This document shows, one piece after another, positions 6,701 through 7,094 of a stretch of DNA of 7,094 nucleotides. The notes under the pieces are model-generated. The model was not told the DNA's origin and ran no database searches. It saw nothing but the letters and a program-made list of their open reading frames with translations. The position numbers and the translations under genes were made by a program. Each line of letters begins with the position of its first letter. The first letter of the stretch is position 1. The DNA is from Oscillospiraceae bacterium (GTDB lineage Bacteria; Bacillota_A; Clostridia; Oscillospirales; Oscillospiraceae): NCBI GenBank assembly GCA_031265965.1, contig JAISBX010000111.1, positions 1-7,094 on the forward strand, given 5' to 3'.

Positions 6701-7094
6701 AGTCGGGCCACATGGTCAGCGTGGGGTACGACATGTACCTGAAGCTGCTTGAGGAGGCCGTTCTGGAGGAGCGCGGCGAAAAGCCGGAGAAGCACGCGGA
6801 GTGTACGGCGGATCTCGCGATATCCGCGTTTTTGCCGGACGACTACGTCCCGTCGGGCGAGCAGCGCATGGACGTATACCGCCGGATCGCGAAGATCCGC
6901 ACGGAGGAGGACGCGGACGAGATGACGGCGGAGCTGATAGACCGGTACGGCGACCCACCCTCGCCCGCTATAGCGCTCGTCACGATAGCGATACTGCGCG
7001 CGGAGGCGGCGAACGCGGGCATAGTGGACATAGCGCAAAAGGGCGGCTGGCTGCGAATGAAGCTCTCCGATTTCGATATGGCGCGCGTGTCGGC
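3727..7094 (+). CDS. mfd: Transcription-repair coupling factor Mfd (3' truncated by window edge)
   Basis: DNA translocase that binds RNA polymerase stalled at lesions, pushes it off and recruits UvrA for nucleotide excision repair. Codon-by-codon reading shows an open frame with no stop from 3727 to the window end: 1122 complete codons. Family members have about 1150-1180 residues, so only a few dozen C-terminal residues are missing. Domains: UvrB-like N-terminal module without a functional P-loop (VISGLSG at about 28-34; FGQFAVRGGILDFF 169-182), a basic linker (SRRKRERRGRER, about 487-498), the RNA polymerase-interacting domain starting at DLVVHEHHGIGRF (509-521), then the SF2 motor: Walker A GDVGYGKT (657-664), DEEQRFGV (758-765), SAT (784-786), TTIIETGIDIPN (897-908), QLHQIRGRVGRS (924-935). 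RDLEIRGAGNLLG (977-989) marks the RecG/Mfd translocation motif. The C-terminal UvrA-contact domain begins near 1015 and is incomplete. All catalytic motifs are intact. Confidence 0.97.
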   Translation, partial: MLALSKAITGEPQVRRLIECVKTGGTPVVISGLSGVHRAHLAAAIRAETGRPLVAVCADEAECAKMASDMSLLAEAPVVILHSREYTFHNAEGVSRQLEQARVGALFKLANGAPLTAATVDGLLQRAIPKSALLGAAVEINDGGGYVMEELAERLLRAGYRRCEQVEGFGQFAVRGGILDFFSPAHDEPVRCEFFGDEIDSMGYFDAATQLRTQGVKRALVIPVAETLPSLYSDIYGEKADGLAANLRALSERLQRRKATNPALIANIGADAERLESRRAFPAADKYMELIYQMAVGLDYVDPDAVILVCDPPRVRERANNYLWQLGEDVTALLEAGSIESGLARFSESWDGFTARLEDRPVVMADSFTGGAYPWAPRAMFSLTAKQLPSYGGSMETAAGDIDHYKGSGFSTLILCRDRRRASSLTEFLEQHGVTSAIDFTLGAMPGRGQCVVSVGALSAGMEYPGIKLAVITEGQIVGSPFARAGSRRKRERRGRERLQSFTDLSPGDLVVHEHHGIGRFTGIFKMPVDGIEKDYIKIEYAGGDTLYVPATQLDLVAKYIGAGEDTHTRLSKMGGAEWTRAKSKAKAAAKDMAKDLIALYAERQRARGHAFAPDSTWQAEFEDRFGYQETDDQIKCVSEIKADMERPIPMDRLLCGDVGYGKTEVALRAVMKCVLDGRQAAILAPTTVLAQQHYVTIMRRFAGYPVNSAILSRFQSAKEIRKSMRGIESGSVDIVVGTHRILQKDVKFNRLGLLVVDEEQRFGVSHKERLKEMTRSVDVLTLSATPIPRTLSMALSGIRDMSTIEEPPRDRQPVQTYVLEHNWGLIIDAITREISRGGQVYYLHNRIDNIDRAAARLSAALDGVSVAIAHGKMDEESLSGVMERMDSGEIQVLVCTTIIETGIDIPNVNTLIIEDSDKMGLAQLHQIRGRVGRSPRRAYAYLTFRQGKILSETAEKRLSAIREFAEFNSGFKIAMRDLEIRGAGNLLGSEQSGHMVSVGYDMYLKLLEEAVLEERGEKPEKHAECTADLAISAFLPDDYVPSGEQRMDVYRRIAKIRTEEDADEMTAELIDRYGDPPSPAIALVTIAILRAEAANAGIVDIAQKGGWLRMKLSDFDMARVS

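Noticed and set aside
6115..7038. 307-codon open frame on the minus strand
   Set aside because: It is opposite the Mfd motor and C-terminal region, with biased composition and no recognisable motif.
1..7094. parS site near parAB
   Set aside because: I looked for sequences close to TGTTTCACGTGAAACA and saw none. A mismatch-tolerant search on both strands would settle it.

Overview
This window is a housekeeping block from a GC-rich bacterium. It holds five genes, all on the + strand and tightly packed: the 3' part of parA (soj), then parB (spo0J), serS, rsmG (gidB), and most of mfd. Both window edges cut a gene. parA starts inside its Walker A motif, and mfd runs off the right end just short of its C-terminus. 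Intergenic gaps are 25, 56, 9 and 14 bases, with no convincing terminator between genes, so co-transcription of the whole block is plausible.

The protein sequences look clostridial (Firmicutes/Bacillota). The Mfd motor region resembles Oscillospirales-type proteins as I remember them, and parA-parB-serS neighbours are typical of the origin-proximal region of Firmicutes. This is recognition from memory, not a database result. Base composition is clearly GC-rich, yet isoleucine is mostly encoded by ATA, which is unusual for a GC-rich genome.

Layout: 1-714 ParA ATPase and 740-1633 ParB CTPase/DNA clamp form the chromosome partition pair. 1691-2974 is seryl-tRNA synthetase of a variant subtype. 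2984-3712 is the 16S rRNA G527 N7-methyltransferase RsmG, which in most Firmicutes sits upstream of parA rather than here. 3727-7094 is the transcription-repair coupling factor Mfd. The genes thus cover chromosome segregation, tRNA charging, rRNA modification and transcription-coupled repair. They share a growth-related housekeeping role rather than a single pathway.

I found no RNA genes, mobile elements, CRISPR array or clear parS site. No undescribed system is evident. The points of interest are gene order, codon use, the serS subtype and its leaderless position, and small motif variants.
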